This document shows positions 49,501 through 60,971 of a stretch of 64,000 nt of DNA, one piece after another (position 1 is the first letter of the stretch; every line of letters begins with the position of its first letter). The notes beneath the pieces were generated by a model. The model saw only the letters and a list, made by a program, of their open reading frames with translations, searched no databases and was not told the origin of the DNA. The position numbers were made by a program, and so were the translations under genes. Source of the DNA: Impatiens glandulifera. Taxonomy: Eukaryota; Streptophyta; Magnoliopsida; Ericales; Balsaminaceae. Location: positions 48,797,852 through 48,861,851 of the forward strand of contig NC_061867.1 in the NCBI RefSeq assembly GCF_907164915.1. The letters are read 5' to 3'.

Positions 49501-50829
49501 AATTAAGTGATGTTAATTAACCATAAATACAAAATATGCATAAATTGTGAGAAAATCAGAAATTATTGTATACAATCAAATTTTATAAGTTAAATTATTT
49601 TATTTATTTATTAATAATCATTACAAAATTAATATTTTTATTTTTTATATAAGTAAAAATATCATATTTAATAATAAATTATTTTATATTACCTGTAAAT
49701 ATTTTATGTATTCATTCTAAAATATATATTTTTTTAATTTGTAAGTTAATATAAATAATGTTAATACTGATGTTAATACTAATTTATTTTATAAGTGATA
49801 CTGATGATGTTATAATTAATGTTTAATTTATTTTTATGTATAATTAAGTATAAAATACATATCTTAATAACATTAAAATTTATTACACTTAGTTAAATAT
49901 ATATTTTATAATTATTTAAAATTATTTTTATTTAAATTCTTCTTTATATTAAATAATAATTTTTAAATAATATAATTATATTTTTTAAATTATAATATTA
50001 ATTATTAAAATAAATAAAAAATATACCAATTATTTAAAACAGGTCAAAATATTTTGTATTACCTATATTTTTTAATATTTTAAAATTATAAATATTGTAA
50101 TAAATATATAAATTAATTAATAAATAGTAATAATATATATATTCAAACATTCAACAAATAATTATTTTATTATATTTTTATTTGTATTCTTACCATTAAT
50201 ATAAAATATTAAACTAACTAATATATCTAACTAAATTTATATATTTGTTTTGTTAAATAATTTATTTATTATAAAAAATAGGGGTAATTTAATTTTAATT
50301 AAATCAAATATTGAAAATTTTAAATTAAAACTATTAGTTATTATTTTTTATTAATATTTTAAAATTATTAATTATTCTTATATATATATAAGATTAAATA
50401 TATAAAATATAATAAATAAAAATAATATATATTCAAATATTAATAAAAAAATAAGTAATTATATTATTTTTGAAAAAAATTATTATTAAATAAAAAAATT
50501 AAAATAAAAGTATATTTGATAAAAAAATATTTTAATTTATAAAAATAAATAAAATATATTTAAAATGTATTAATAATTATACTATATATATATATAATAT
50601 AGAAATAATATTAAAGATTTTTTTTAGAAATTAATATTTAATAGTTAGTGATTACCTGGTAAATGAATAACCAATAAATCAAAGCAATATAGAAAGAATT
50701 TAAATTATATAAAAAATATTTTAGAATAATAAACAATTTTTATGTTAACAACTAACAAATATAAAAGAAGTTATTAATTTATAAAATAAATATTTTTTTT
50801 ATGTTTTTTAAAATATTAAAAAAATTATT

Positions 50830-51180
50830 ATTTAAAAAAAAAACTTTATATTTTATTTATCTTTTTCTTCTTTATTAAATAATTATAATATATATATATA
50901 TATTATCACAAATTCTTTTAATATTATTTAACACAAACAATATTATATTTTTTATTTACAGTAAAAATATAATATAAATTAATATAAAATTATTATATTT
51001 TAATAAAAAAAAAATTATTTAAAAAAAAAAAATTTTAAAATTTTTTTAATCTTTTAATTTTTTTTATTAAATAATTATAATATATATATATATATATCAC
51101 TAATTCTTCTAATATTACTTAACATAAATAATATAATATCTTTTTTTATTTACAATAAAAAATATAACTATAACTATTTA
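50830..51180. repeat. Tandem ~187-bp AT-rich repeat
   Basis: Two copies begin near 50831 and 51017. Both contain TTATTTAAAAAAAAAAA, ATTAAATAATTATAATATAT, TTCTTTTAATATTATTTAAC / TTCTTCTAATATTACTTAAC and a TTTTTTATTTACA segment. The pair is present in duplication copy B only. Confidence 0.65.
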
Positions 51181-52323
51181 ACTATTATATAATATTTATT
51201 ATTAAATTATAAAAATATATTTTGTTTTTCAAAATATATTATAATTTTCAAAAAAAAATATTAAAATAATAATTTATATTCATATTGAATAAAAATAATG
51301 AAAATGATTAAGTTAAATCTTATGTAAGATTAAAAGTTATTAAATTTATAAATTATGAGAAAATAATTAAATGCTAAATAAATTTTATATGGTTTGTTTA
51401 TAATATAAAATCAGATTTTAAAAAATAAATTTATAGTTTTTTTATAGATAATAAAAAAGATAAACATATAAATTTCACATTTTATTTACTAATAATTTAT
51501 TTATTTATATAGAATATAAAATTATATTAAATATAAATGAAATTAAAAATAATATATATTTTTTAAAATAAATTATTATTACAAAAATAAAATTTAATAA
51601 TTTGAAAATGATTTTTTTATATAGATAAAAAATAAACACAAAATATATTTACCAACATATATTAAAAAAGCTGATTTTAATTTTATTTTTTTTATAATTT
51701 TGAGATTTATTAGTATAATTTCTAAATAATAATATAACTTTTTTTTGACCATATTATATATTTAATAATTTTTGTATTGAGAATATGACATAATAAAATA
51801 AATTAATTAAGCTTCTAAAGTTAACATGATAACAAAAAAAAACATACATAACTAATACAAAATTAAATTGCATTTTAACTTATTAACTCTATTCTAACTC
51901 ACTTTTTAAATAATTTATATTGCATACCAGTTTATTTTTAATAAATTATTCAATATCACGTAACCATGTATTTGATAAAGTCTTAAGTTAAATAACTATG
52001 TTAATTTGAATGGGATCCTTGACTTTTAGGTTTCAATTGAAAAAAAAAGTTTCTTACAATAAAATGTCCCAATATTCATGAAAAATGTGAAACATAATTC
52101 TCGTTCTTTTAGCAAAACTACATAAATGATAATAATTTCATAGAACATTTCCATAACACAAATTCTGTCAAAATCATCGTCTACATTTCCGAATACATAC
52201 CAAGCAACACTAGCAACATTTATTTTACCGTTACTAAATGCAAAATAGTAGTACATGTCAATAATATGTTTTTCCATTGATTTCTCACATATTGTCATTT
52301 GAAATGCATTAGTTAAAGTGTGC

Positions 52324-52425
52324 TTTTCCTCATTTTATCACTTAAATCTTTCTGCTTTCCATAATAATCAAATCTTTTCCTCATTTTATCACTTAAATCT
52401 TTCTGCTTTCCATAATAATCAAATC
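52324..52425. repeat. Perfect 51-bp tandem duplication
   Basis: Two identical 51-bp units (52324-52374 and 52375-52425) start TTTTCCTCATTTTATCACTT. The matching place in the other segmental copy (about 47805-47855) has only one unit, so this tandem step came after the larger duplication. Confidence 0.95.
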
Positions 52426-53283
52426 TAATATATTAAGGTGATAACTCTTTACTTTAAGTCTCTCATAGTTGAATTTGAATTTAAATTTAAATTAGAAAAC
52501 TTCAATTAATTTTCTTAAAAAACACTCTAACTATTCAATCTGAATATTTATTTAAATAATACATAACATAGCTAGATATATTTATAAATTTATTAATATT
52601 TTTTTTTCTTTTAAAGTTCAAACCCAAACAATATTTCATAATGAGCTCATTTTCAAACTCCTAGATATAAGTCCCTTGAATCCATTAGGCGACAAGTTTC
52701 ACTCACCTGGTAAATTAGTTAAGTGTGTTTACGAGTTATGTGTTTAACCATTGAAAATTAACCGCACTTCAAAAAATAAAAACGAAACCCAACATTTTAA
52801 AAAAAATATATAATTAAATTATCAAATAGAAAAATTATTTTAAAGGGCTAGCAAAAAAATGGTCTTATATGACTAAGAAATTTATCTGACTTAATGAACA
52901 AAAACTATTTTCAAATTTTAGTTTAGAAAAATGGTTCATATCAAAATAAATCCATAGTTTAATGAAAATTTTCAAAATTGACAGAATACATAAGAAGTTG
53001 GTAATATATTGAATGTTGTATAAACAAAATACTCAAAGTCTTTTTTTCACATAGATAAACCAATGCTTATATAGATCTAGAAATACACTTTCACAAGCTC
53101 GATTTTTGTTCCAAAAACATTGTTCTCAAGAAAAAAGAGGAACTAACGAAAACCTTTCAGCAATCTACAAGAGATTCTACGACCAGCCAACCAACCATAA
53201 TAATCTGGTGAAATTTTATTTTGTATCTAGCTGCTTCTGGCAATGTTTTGCTGAAATTTGATCTCAAATCATATGTTTCTTCT

Positions 53284-56200
53284 TCAAGCTGAGACTGATA
53301 AAAGATAACCTATAACAATGCTGACTATAGCCACCATACCAACAAATAGTAAAGGAAACCCCACTTGGACTTTTCTTATAACTTTTGTACTTCTCATAGT
53401 AGCCTGCAAGGAACAAGAGTCAATAAAAAAAACAATTCTAGCAAAACCTAGATTTTAAACTCATAATAAGAGATTCAATGAAATTTCAAGTATAAATATA
53501 CTTGGGGGTTGTTTGATGTGTTTTATGATCCGAATTATTTTTTTGTCAAAGATCTAGACAATAATGTGGAATGAAGCAAAAAATAATCCAAAAAATAATC
53601 TTTATGCCAAATGAACCAAAAAGATTGCATAATTGGATCATGATGTAGAAAATACATGATACATTAAACAATCTTATACCAAAAGACAAAAAATAATCGC
53701 TTTTAGTTTTTTTGGTGATTTTCCAATAAAATTGTGATTGTGCTAGATATTGTCACAAAACAGAGGGAACTCCAAATAGAATATTTCATCATACATCAAT
53801 TTTTCGCGCAAATCATCATTGCTCTTTGTTTCTTATAACAAATTAAAATATTAAATACAAAGGATATTTTAGTTACTTGATCCAAATACCTCAAATAATC
53901 TATTTTTTCATCGAACAAGATCTTTTGTTAATATATCAGATTATTTCGAAATAATCCCAGATCAAAAAAGTGCACTTTGGTACTTTATAAATTTTATACA
54001 CCTATTTTTAGGTCTATTTAATCAAATAAGTGTAAATAAAACATAACTAACTTAGCATAGGAAACAACTACTCAGATTAAGTGATAAATATGGTTATGAA
54101 ATAGCACTAATAAGAATGTATAATAATTACCTCATTGGACATTTCAATCTCTACCATACTAATTATTACCTATTACCTCAAGCTCTGTACCATATTTACA
54201 TTCATAGCCCATATTTTTGGACTTAAAACCAAGTGAATGACAATAAGTTAATTAACCACTTACAAGCTCCTGTTGTATAATTTCTTTCTCTTGATTGAGC
54301 CCTCTTCTCCCTTCTGTCAGCTTCGCAATGGTAAATTCAGCCTGCAAGAATTTACAGTTCAGTGGTAGTAACATAGGCTACAGATGAAGTAGCCTTACGG
54401 TTGATGCACATTCAGAAGAATCTCATAATGTAGAAGCAGGATATATTGGTAATCGTATAATGGTAGTAGAGTAAGTTAGTAGCTTAATAGCTTATAAATG
54501 GTAAGAGTATGTAATATATGGAGTTAAGTAGCCCCATTTGGAAACAATCTTTGTTTTTGTTTCCCTATCTGAATCCAAATGAGTAAAAACCAATAAATGT
54601 CTAAATCTATCTTTTGACTAAGTAGTTTCCAAATATTCTCAATCCATATCGAGTTACAAATACATAAATAAAAACTGTTGCCAAATGGACAAGTACTAAA
54701 TCTAGTTGATCTGTTCTAAAGCCTAAGGTCATTCTCTTCTCTTCTATATTTCCTATACAAAATCCTAGATCATTAAGCACTACATGGTTTTATCGATACT
54801 TTTAATGGCCATGACTGAACTCTGAAATCATATTGAGGCTGTTGATGGGAGCAGAAACATGTAAAATACTTGCTCTAATACTCTGCTACCTATTAATTCC
54901 ACCCACCAGTTAATCAAGAAAGATCATGTTTATATAAAAGGCTTCATGGTAAGAATTCTATAGCATAGTCGTAAAACTAATTGACTAGCAAACGAGATAT
55001 GGTGTATTATCATCATTAACCAAGAATGAAAGCAAGACACCAACCTCCCTCAGCTTGGATTCAAAATCCATTAGTTTTTGCTTTGTCTCATCAAGCTCTT
55101 TAAGTAGTTTAGTCTTTTCAGCATCATTGATAGTTTTAGGCTCTACATGCATATCTTCTATTTGTCGTTTGTTTTGCAATGAGGATGTCTCTACAATGTT
55201 CTCCATGCTACGGGGCTTCACTTCATCTTCAGAAGTCTGTAGCAAACAAAGAAAAGAAAGAAATGATTATCCAATGCATAGAATATCATGCCAGCATAGC
55301 AGAAAACAGAGCAAGTTAACTTAGAGAATAATATAATGCTAATACTTTTGTAACTAGCTAAAACTATTGCTTTCTGAATTGTTTGATAAAACTAAAAAAT
55401 TAAGTGTTAGAATGTTGAATACTCAATTGAAGTGTTGAATAAGTAAGTATCTGAAAAATAAGTTAATAAAACAAATGAAAATATCTAAAATTTAAATACT
55501 TGGTATGTAAGTTGATTTGATAAATGCGGAACTCATGTCTGTAAAGTACTTAAAGGCCAATTTACCCTTATAATGATGTAAGTTGATTAATTTTCATGCT
55601 CTTACTAGATTACCGAGCTAAGACATTCGTAGCTTAGCGAATTAAGCCAGATTTTATAGCTTAACTTGAGATGAATTAAATAATTAAGTGATCTTAAGTA
55701 GCAATTATCAAATGAACTTAATTCAAATAAGCACTTAAATCATTTAAATTAAGTGATAAGTTGTATTATCAAAACACCGCCTTACAAAACACCCAACCTT
55801 CAATCCACAAGTTTGCACTTTATAATAGCAATGTGGAAATTATGTAAACAAGTACCACCTCCTGTAGTGATTTTGTTGAAAAAGATATTTAACCATAGAA
55901 GTGAGGTTTAGATCTTCCCTACTTAAACCTTTCCTCACTGAATCTTCAGGTGCAGTTACCTGCTTTAGTGTTCCATTCATAGGCAATGACACTGGTGATT
56001 GTTGTGCACTCAAAAGGATCACTTTCAGCTTGTTCTCTTCAACTAACTTCCCCTCCTCTTTGGCAAACTGGCATAGACAACAATATTAGGGTGTGTTTGA
56101 TCAAACTGAAAATTAAGTGTTGAATGCTCAATATTGAATTTTAAGTGCCCAATTAGATGAGTGACAGGAAAAATAAATGATGAATAAACCAAATAAAAAT

Positions 56201-58257
56201 TACTGAATTTTAGGGTACTTGATATGTAAGTTGAATTGATAAAATGTGATACTAATATTGGAAAGTATGTTACAGTACTTGAAGACTATTTTACCCTTAT
56301 AGTGAAGTAATTTAATTAATTTTCAGGGATTAAAGTTGTTGTTTGTATGCTCATACAACTACTGAGTTAAGTCATTCATAGAGATTACCAAAGAAAGCTA
56401 GGTATGCTAGATTAATTTGAGCTGAATCTAACAAATTAAGTGATTTTTAAGTAACTTTTATTAAATGGACTTATTTCAAATAAGCACTTTAATTTTCAAA
56501 TGAAGTGATAAGTTATGTTATCAATCATCGCTTAGTCTAGACAAATACCACACATACATAGTTTACAAAAGCAATGAAGACTACTTACCATGCTAGAAGT
56601 GATTTCATCATCCGCTGTCCCTTCAGGAACTGCTGCACATTGAACCAAAAATTTGTCTTTGCACACCAAATCTGTTGGAGCTACTTTCTGTGCTTGCATC
56701 GTCACTTTAAGACATTTGAGTTATCACCATACAAAACAAAAGACCACCATTAGCAATTTAGTACAATCAGAACTTACTAATATATGGGTGTAGATAAGAA
56801 TTTTAGAAAATATGAACAAATAAGGACTACCATTTCTATTTTCTTTTTAAAGGATATTCATGCAGAAACACAGTTCAATAATACATGCAAAGACACCACA
56901 TAAGACCTTCGCTGTTTGAACATCAGGTTTCTCAATAATTGCCAAAAGAAATGATTTCCAAATGATGACTAACATAACCTTCATTACTAGAAGCTAAGAT
57001 TCATGCCAATATACATCAAGGCACATTCTACTATTTCAGAAAGACTTTCTGGTAAAACGCCTTGGGTGTTTCCTCATGTTACAGAATATAGCCAGACAAT
57101 ATTAGGGGCGTTGGATAGAACTGAAAATGAAGTACTTAATGAATACTACATTTTAAGTATTGAATGAGTCAAGTATTGGAAAAAATAAATGTTGAAAACA
57201 CAAATGAAAATATATAAATTTTAAGTATTTTGACTAATGTAATGTCGGAAAAGTACTTAAAAAGACTATTTACCCTTATACTGATGTAAGTTGATTAAAT
57301 TTTCAGGGTTATTAGATTACCGAGTTAATTTTATAGCTTAACTTTTTCAGATTAATTTAAGTTGAACCTAAATAATAAAGTAATATTAAGTAACAATTAT
57401 TACACGAACTTAATTCAAATAAGCACCCAATTATTTCGATCAAGTGATAAGCTATGTTATCATCAAACACAGCTTAATTAAAATCATACCAGCAAATGTA
57501 AAAGATGCTTTTGGATCCAAAACACCTATATTAGGCCGTACACAGTATTTCTTGGGTGAAGTAGTTTTAACCTGTAAAAGAGAGACCCATAAACCATGTA
57601 CATAACTATTAAGAGAAAAAACTTGAGCAACTAAATCTACTAAAAAGAAAACAGATACACACCTTAAAAGCCAAATAATGATTGGTCTTGTTTACAAGCT
57701 GAATAGAACACGATGATTGCTTCATTACTTCGACTATCAAGTACCAACAACATATAAAAAATTGTTAGTTCCTCACTTCAAAACTTATAAATACATAACA
57801 ATCTTCAAAATACACTATGATTGCTACTACTATATTACAAGTTTTTCCCTGTCCATTGATAAAGAGGTTTGGGGAATTTATCTCACCCAAACCCTAACGG
57901 TTACATAACTTCCATAACTATCCACTACCCCAACGGTTACATAACTTCCATAACTATCCACTACACATAACTTCCCATACAACATTACTAAGCCTATCAT
58001 CATAAACACAACACACATAACTTCCCATACAATTATACTGAGATTGCTGAAATTACTAGCTGTAATTTTAGCTACTGTAACATACTATTCAACATTGTTC
58101 ACCACAATAGAGCTAAATAGATGTAATGAAAGATATTATAGCTTTTAGAAATGATTTAGCCAATCATATTGAAAGATATAGAACAAATGACACAATAAAC
58201 AGACATACATATGAATTTGAGTTCTCTTGGATTAATTTCCATAAGTTCTGTAGCCAT
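53284..58257 (-). CDS. VAP27/VAP2-type vesicle-associated membrane protein (MSP domain)
   Basis: Exons on the minus strand: 58257-58209, 57733-57663, 57571-57490, 56704-56589, 56067-55894, 55236-55045, 54341-54264, 53403-53284; 293 aa. VAPs are tail-anchored ER proteins that bind FFAT motifs and tether the ER to plasma membrane, endosomes and other organelles. The N-terminal MSP domain (about residues 6-122) begins MATELMEINPRELKFIFEVM and contains KQSSCSIQLVNKT, the signature VKTTSPKKYCVRPN and VTMQAQKVAPTDLVCKDKFL. A linker with FAKEEGKLVEENKLKVILLS and SPVSLPMNGTLKQ resembles plant VAP2-2/VAP27-2. Exons 6-7 encode a charged coiled coil (KTKLLKELDETKQKLMDFES). The C-terminal anchor VGFPLLFVGMVAIVSIVIGY is at about residues 268-290. 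A GAAGAAGAA tract lies directly upstream of the ATG. Family assignment is firm; the subtype is tentative. Confidence 0.93.
53507..53980. mobile_element. MITE-like element, ATCATGATC-rich family, VAP intron 7
   Basis: It begins GGGGGTTGTTTGATGTGTTT and contains GATCCGAATTATTTTTTTGT, AAAAAATAATCC, TTGGATCATGATGTAGAAAA and TTATACCAAAAGACAAAAAA. Its left end is like that of the GGGCTTGTTT family and its interior like that of the ATCATGATC family, so the two families may be related. Confidence 0.5.
54533..54705. mobile_element. Short MITE, CATTTGGAAACA family, VAP intron 6
   Basis: The left end reads CCCCATTTGGAAACAATCTT. The reverse complement of the right end reads TTGTCCATTTGGCAACAGTT. The two are imperfect inverted repeats around 170 bp of AT-rich sequence. 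Confidence 0.6.
55375..55785 (+). mobile_element. TTA-family MITE, VAP intron 5
   Basis: The left part is TTGTTTGATAAAACTAAAAA. The right end is TTGTATTATCAAAACACCGC, then C and TTA. It has a decayed counterpart at 49135-49500 in the segmental copy. Confidence 0.75.
56087..56537 (+). mobile_element. TTA-family MITE, VAP intron 4
   Basis: The left border is TTA|GGGTGTGTTTGATCAAACT and the right is GTTATCAATCATCGC|TTA. The flanking TTA and the interior words (AATTAAGTGTTGAATGCTCA, GATAAAATGTGATACTAATA, ATAAGCACTTTAATTTTCAA) match the other copies. Confidence 0.78.
57103..57475 (+). mobile_element. TTA-family MITE, VAP intron 3
   Basis: The left border is TTA|GGGGCGTTGGATAGAACT and the right is TTATCATCAAACACAGC|TTA. 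Together with the elements in the next two introns, three consecutive VAP introns each hold one copy in the same orientation. Confidence 0.75.
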
Positions 58258-58649
58258 CTTTTCTTCTTCTTCTTCTTCTTCTCAAAATGACCTCAATATT
58301 TGTTCATACAAACAACTAAATATGAGGAATGTAGCAAAGATCAAGCTTAATCTCTAATCCTGCAAGACGAAACAAAACCCACAAAATCTGAGTTAAGAAT
58401 GAATAACCTTACAACCTTAAACTCTGCATAGAGAGATCTATGATCGCGAGAAACGGATGATGAAGTTAAGAAGGAATTGAAACGTACATTGCGTAAAATT
58501 GGCGTCTGAATCGAAATCGGTTGTTGATGTTGTTGTTGTTGTTGTACAGAGGATGCTTTGGTGGTAACGGGTAGGAGTGATGATTGATGTGGATTTTTGC
58601 GATAAACCCTAGAAAATGGAGTTTGGTGTATCTGTAATCTGTAGATAGA

Positions 58650-58675
58650 GATGGGGAGAGAGAGAGAGAGAAAAA
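58650..58675 (-). promoter_or_regulatory. CT-rich tract (GA-rich on plus) in the VAP promoter or leader
   Basis: A GGGGAGAGAGAGAGAGAGAA tract on the plus strand, about 400 bp upstream of the VAP ATG, reads CT-rich in gene orientation. Such tracts are common near plant transcription starts. No clear TATA box was chosen. A 5' UTR intron is possible, since AG|GT-like sites occur between here and the ATG. Confidence 0.35.
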
Positions 58676-58899
58676 GGCAGTTGTTTGGTGATCCGGAAAT
58701 TTGTATATAGAGGGGGAAAATGAATGTAAAACGTGTGAAGAGGAAAGGGATAGTGAAAGTCTAACGGTGTTGTCGGATTTTTAATATAAATTTTAATTTT
58801 ATTTAATTTAATTTTAAGGAGATTTGTGGTGTCGGTTGTGGGAGGGAGTCGGTGGGGGGAGGGCCTAAGCGGTTGTGATGGACCTACTACCAAAATCAA

Positions 58900-60024
58900 A
58901 ATATTGGACTATATTTTAATTAATTCACTTATTCTATAACACTAATTTAATCAATTTTATATTTTGAGTTTGTTTGATCATGTTTTTTTTACGGGACAGG
59001 ATCCTCAAATAAAAAATATAAAAAGTTGTACTGTTTTTATTCCTCGGGAAAAAATTGGAAGGATGCCGTTCTACCGAAAACCATAAATTTTTTAGTTTTC
59101 TGGTATCGAATTCTCTGGAAGGAGATAAGTGTTTTTGATCCATTTCGTACGATTAATTTTTATTAGATCTCTCTTTCAATGGAATTTTTCGAACTCGGTG
59201 ACTTGTATAATTATTCCGGATTCACCCTTCAAATAAAGGAAAGGCCAACAAGAATAAAAATGAAGCTAATTTTTCGCAAAAATCAATTTTTTGATTTATT
59301 TCATGTATTCCATGACCGGAACATGGTCCCTTGGTCTACTTTTGTCTGACTCTACTTGTGTCTTGCATAACATCGTTTATACAATATACTTTAAATATAT
59401 ATATATATAATAAAATTATATAAAGAGATTTTTAATATAACATATTATAATATATTAAAAATTCATATTATTATAAATAAAATTATAAAATATAAAAGTT
59501 AAATAAATATATCGATGATTTTATATATTTTATTATGTTTGGAGAGATAAGGAGGCTGGAGACACAAATGTCATCATAGTCTCGTCATCGTCAACTACGA
59601 TAAAAAAATAAAATAATAATTACCCATAACAAATTGAAAACGGAATAACATGAATGAAAAAAAATTATAATGGTCGTTCTTAAGTGTAAGCTTTCTAACA
59701 TATTAACTGAAGTTTTGAATGTCATTTTTATGTTAATGTATTAGAATAATATATGCAACATCGTGACATCCTAAATAAAATAAATTTGTTGTAAATAATT
59801 AGTAAATAATAATAATGGTAATTGTTATTTTGGTTGAAGATGGTAAAAAAATATCCAATCTTGCTATATATATATATAAAAAAATGATTTCTACATTTGT
59901 GAGGTGTTTAATGATAATCTTGATTATTTGGAACAAGAAAACGATTTCTTAACATATGCTGCTGGGTGTTCTTATTTTTTGTTTATTTGGAACAAAACAA
60001 AATGATTCATTGACATATCCTGCA
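58900..60024. other. Intergenic; possible organelle-derived insert
   Basis: Between about 58975 and 59370 base composition is noticeably less AT-biased and the text looks like organelle intergenic DNA (GGAAGGATGCCGTTCTACCG, TGGTATCGAATTCTCTGG, ATGACCGGAACATGGTCCCT). A 57-codon frame at 59179-59352 inside it has no domain I recognise. The rest is AT-rich without features. Plastid origin is a guess from appearance only. Confidence 0.3.
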
Positions 60025-60419
60025 GGGAAATTTGAGCAGATGACCCTAAAAATAGGGTGAAATGCGAAAAGTGAGGGTGGATAATTTAAATAGCGCTGGT
60101 GACCCTTTTTACTGTTTTTGGACAAAAATGTCCTAGTTGCGTCACGCAACCTTGCGTGACGCAATTTTTTATTTTTTTATTTTTCAAAAAAATTTAATTA
60201 TGAAATTTTTTGGACAAAAATGCCTCAGTTGCGTCACGCAATCGCGAGACGAAAAAAAAAATTGAAAAAAAAAAAAAAACGGTTGCGTCACGTAACTGGA
60301 GTTGCGTTACGCAAGGGTACAATTGTCATAAAAAAAAAGAAGGTCACCAGCGCTATTTAAATTATCCACCCCACTTTCCGTATTTCACCCTATTTTTATG
60401 GTCATCTGCTCAAATTCCC
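60025..60419. mobile_element. Long-TIR (~90 bp) non-autonomous element
   Basis: The left end GGGAAATTTGAGCAGATGAC continues with AAAAATAGGGTGAAAT and GGATAATTTAAATAGCGCTG. The reverse complement of the right end gives GGGAATTTGAGCAGATGACC with the same continuation. Terminal repeats are ~90 bp and nearly identical. The interior is built from TTGCGTCACGCAA palindromes (60137-60165, 60229-60243, 60282-60318). Flanks TATCCTGCAG and CCTACTGCAG may be a diverged target duplication of 8-10 bp. Long TIRs with such a duplication suggest a Mutator-like MITE. Confidence 0.85.
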
Positions 60420-60950
60420 CTACTGCAGGGTATTATTTGAAATTGACTTTTTGATTTATATTTTAAATAAAATTTATTTGTTTTTACTTTTGAAAGGATA
60501 AAATTAGTTTTATTATTTAATCATCCATTAGAAATGACACAAATGCAGATAGTGAGCTCATTTGAAACACTTTTTGTCTATTACATATCAAGTTTAGACA
60601 ATGTGAATTCAGATGAGATCAAGTTTGAAATCAGAACACAGTTAAAACACAGATATAAAAAATTATTGACGGTTCCTCGTATTGATTCAGATTCAGAAAC
60701 AAAAGTGTGTCGAAATGGCCATGGTAGCAGAAATAAGGAATTTCATTAACATAAAGAGGAACCCAAATGGATGATGCTACTGCAAAGTTTACTGTACACA
60801 CAAACCAGATACGTTTTGCTCCCTTACCATATTTTACGCAAAATTTGACAAGAAGTTGACACCCTTACCTCATTTCATTGTACTCGAACTATTTATGATA
60901 GAATTTTGGAATACCTGGATCAACTGTACAGAAATGTGTGAAATCTTCTC
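60420..60950. other. Intergenic stretch with one short MITE
   Basis: About 60550-60722 matches the CATTTGGAAACAC family: GCTCATTTGAAACACTTTTT at the left, then GATGAGATCAAGTTTGAAAT, and GATTCAGAAACAAAAGTGTG, TCGAAATGG at the right. The remainder is the 3' flank of the CAND2-like gene. Confidence 0.55.
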
Positions 60951-60971
60951 TTCAAGGCCTATGATTTTCGT

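Larger units (their letters stand above)
45025..52985. repeat. AT-rich block with tandem segmental duplication
   Basis: The anchor AGGTCAAAATATTTT recurs at about 45439, 46218 and 50041 within the same longer AT-rich unit. A larger block is also duplicated: 46690-48293 matches 51815-52977. Shared segments include TTAACATGATAAC, TTTATATTGCATACCA, TCCTTGACTTTTAGGTTTCA, CATTTCCATAACACAAATTC, TTTTTCCATTGATTTCTCAC and GAAAAATGGTTCATATCAAA. The first copy then carries a decayed VAP exon (48828-49016), and the second is followed by the real VAP gene. No intact gene is present in the block. Confidence 0.8.
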
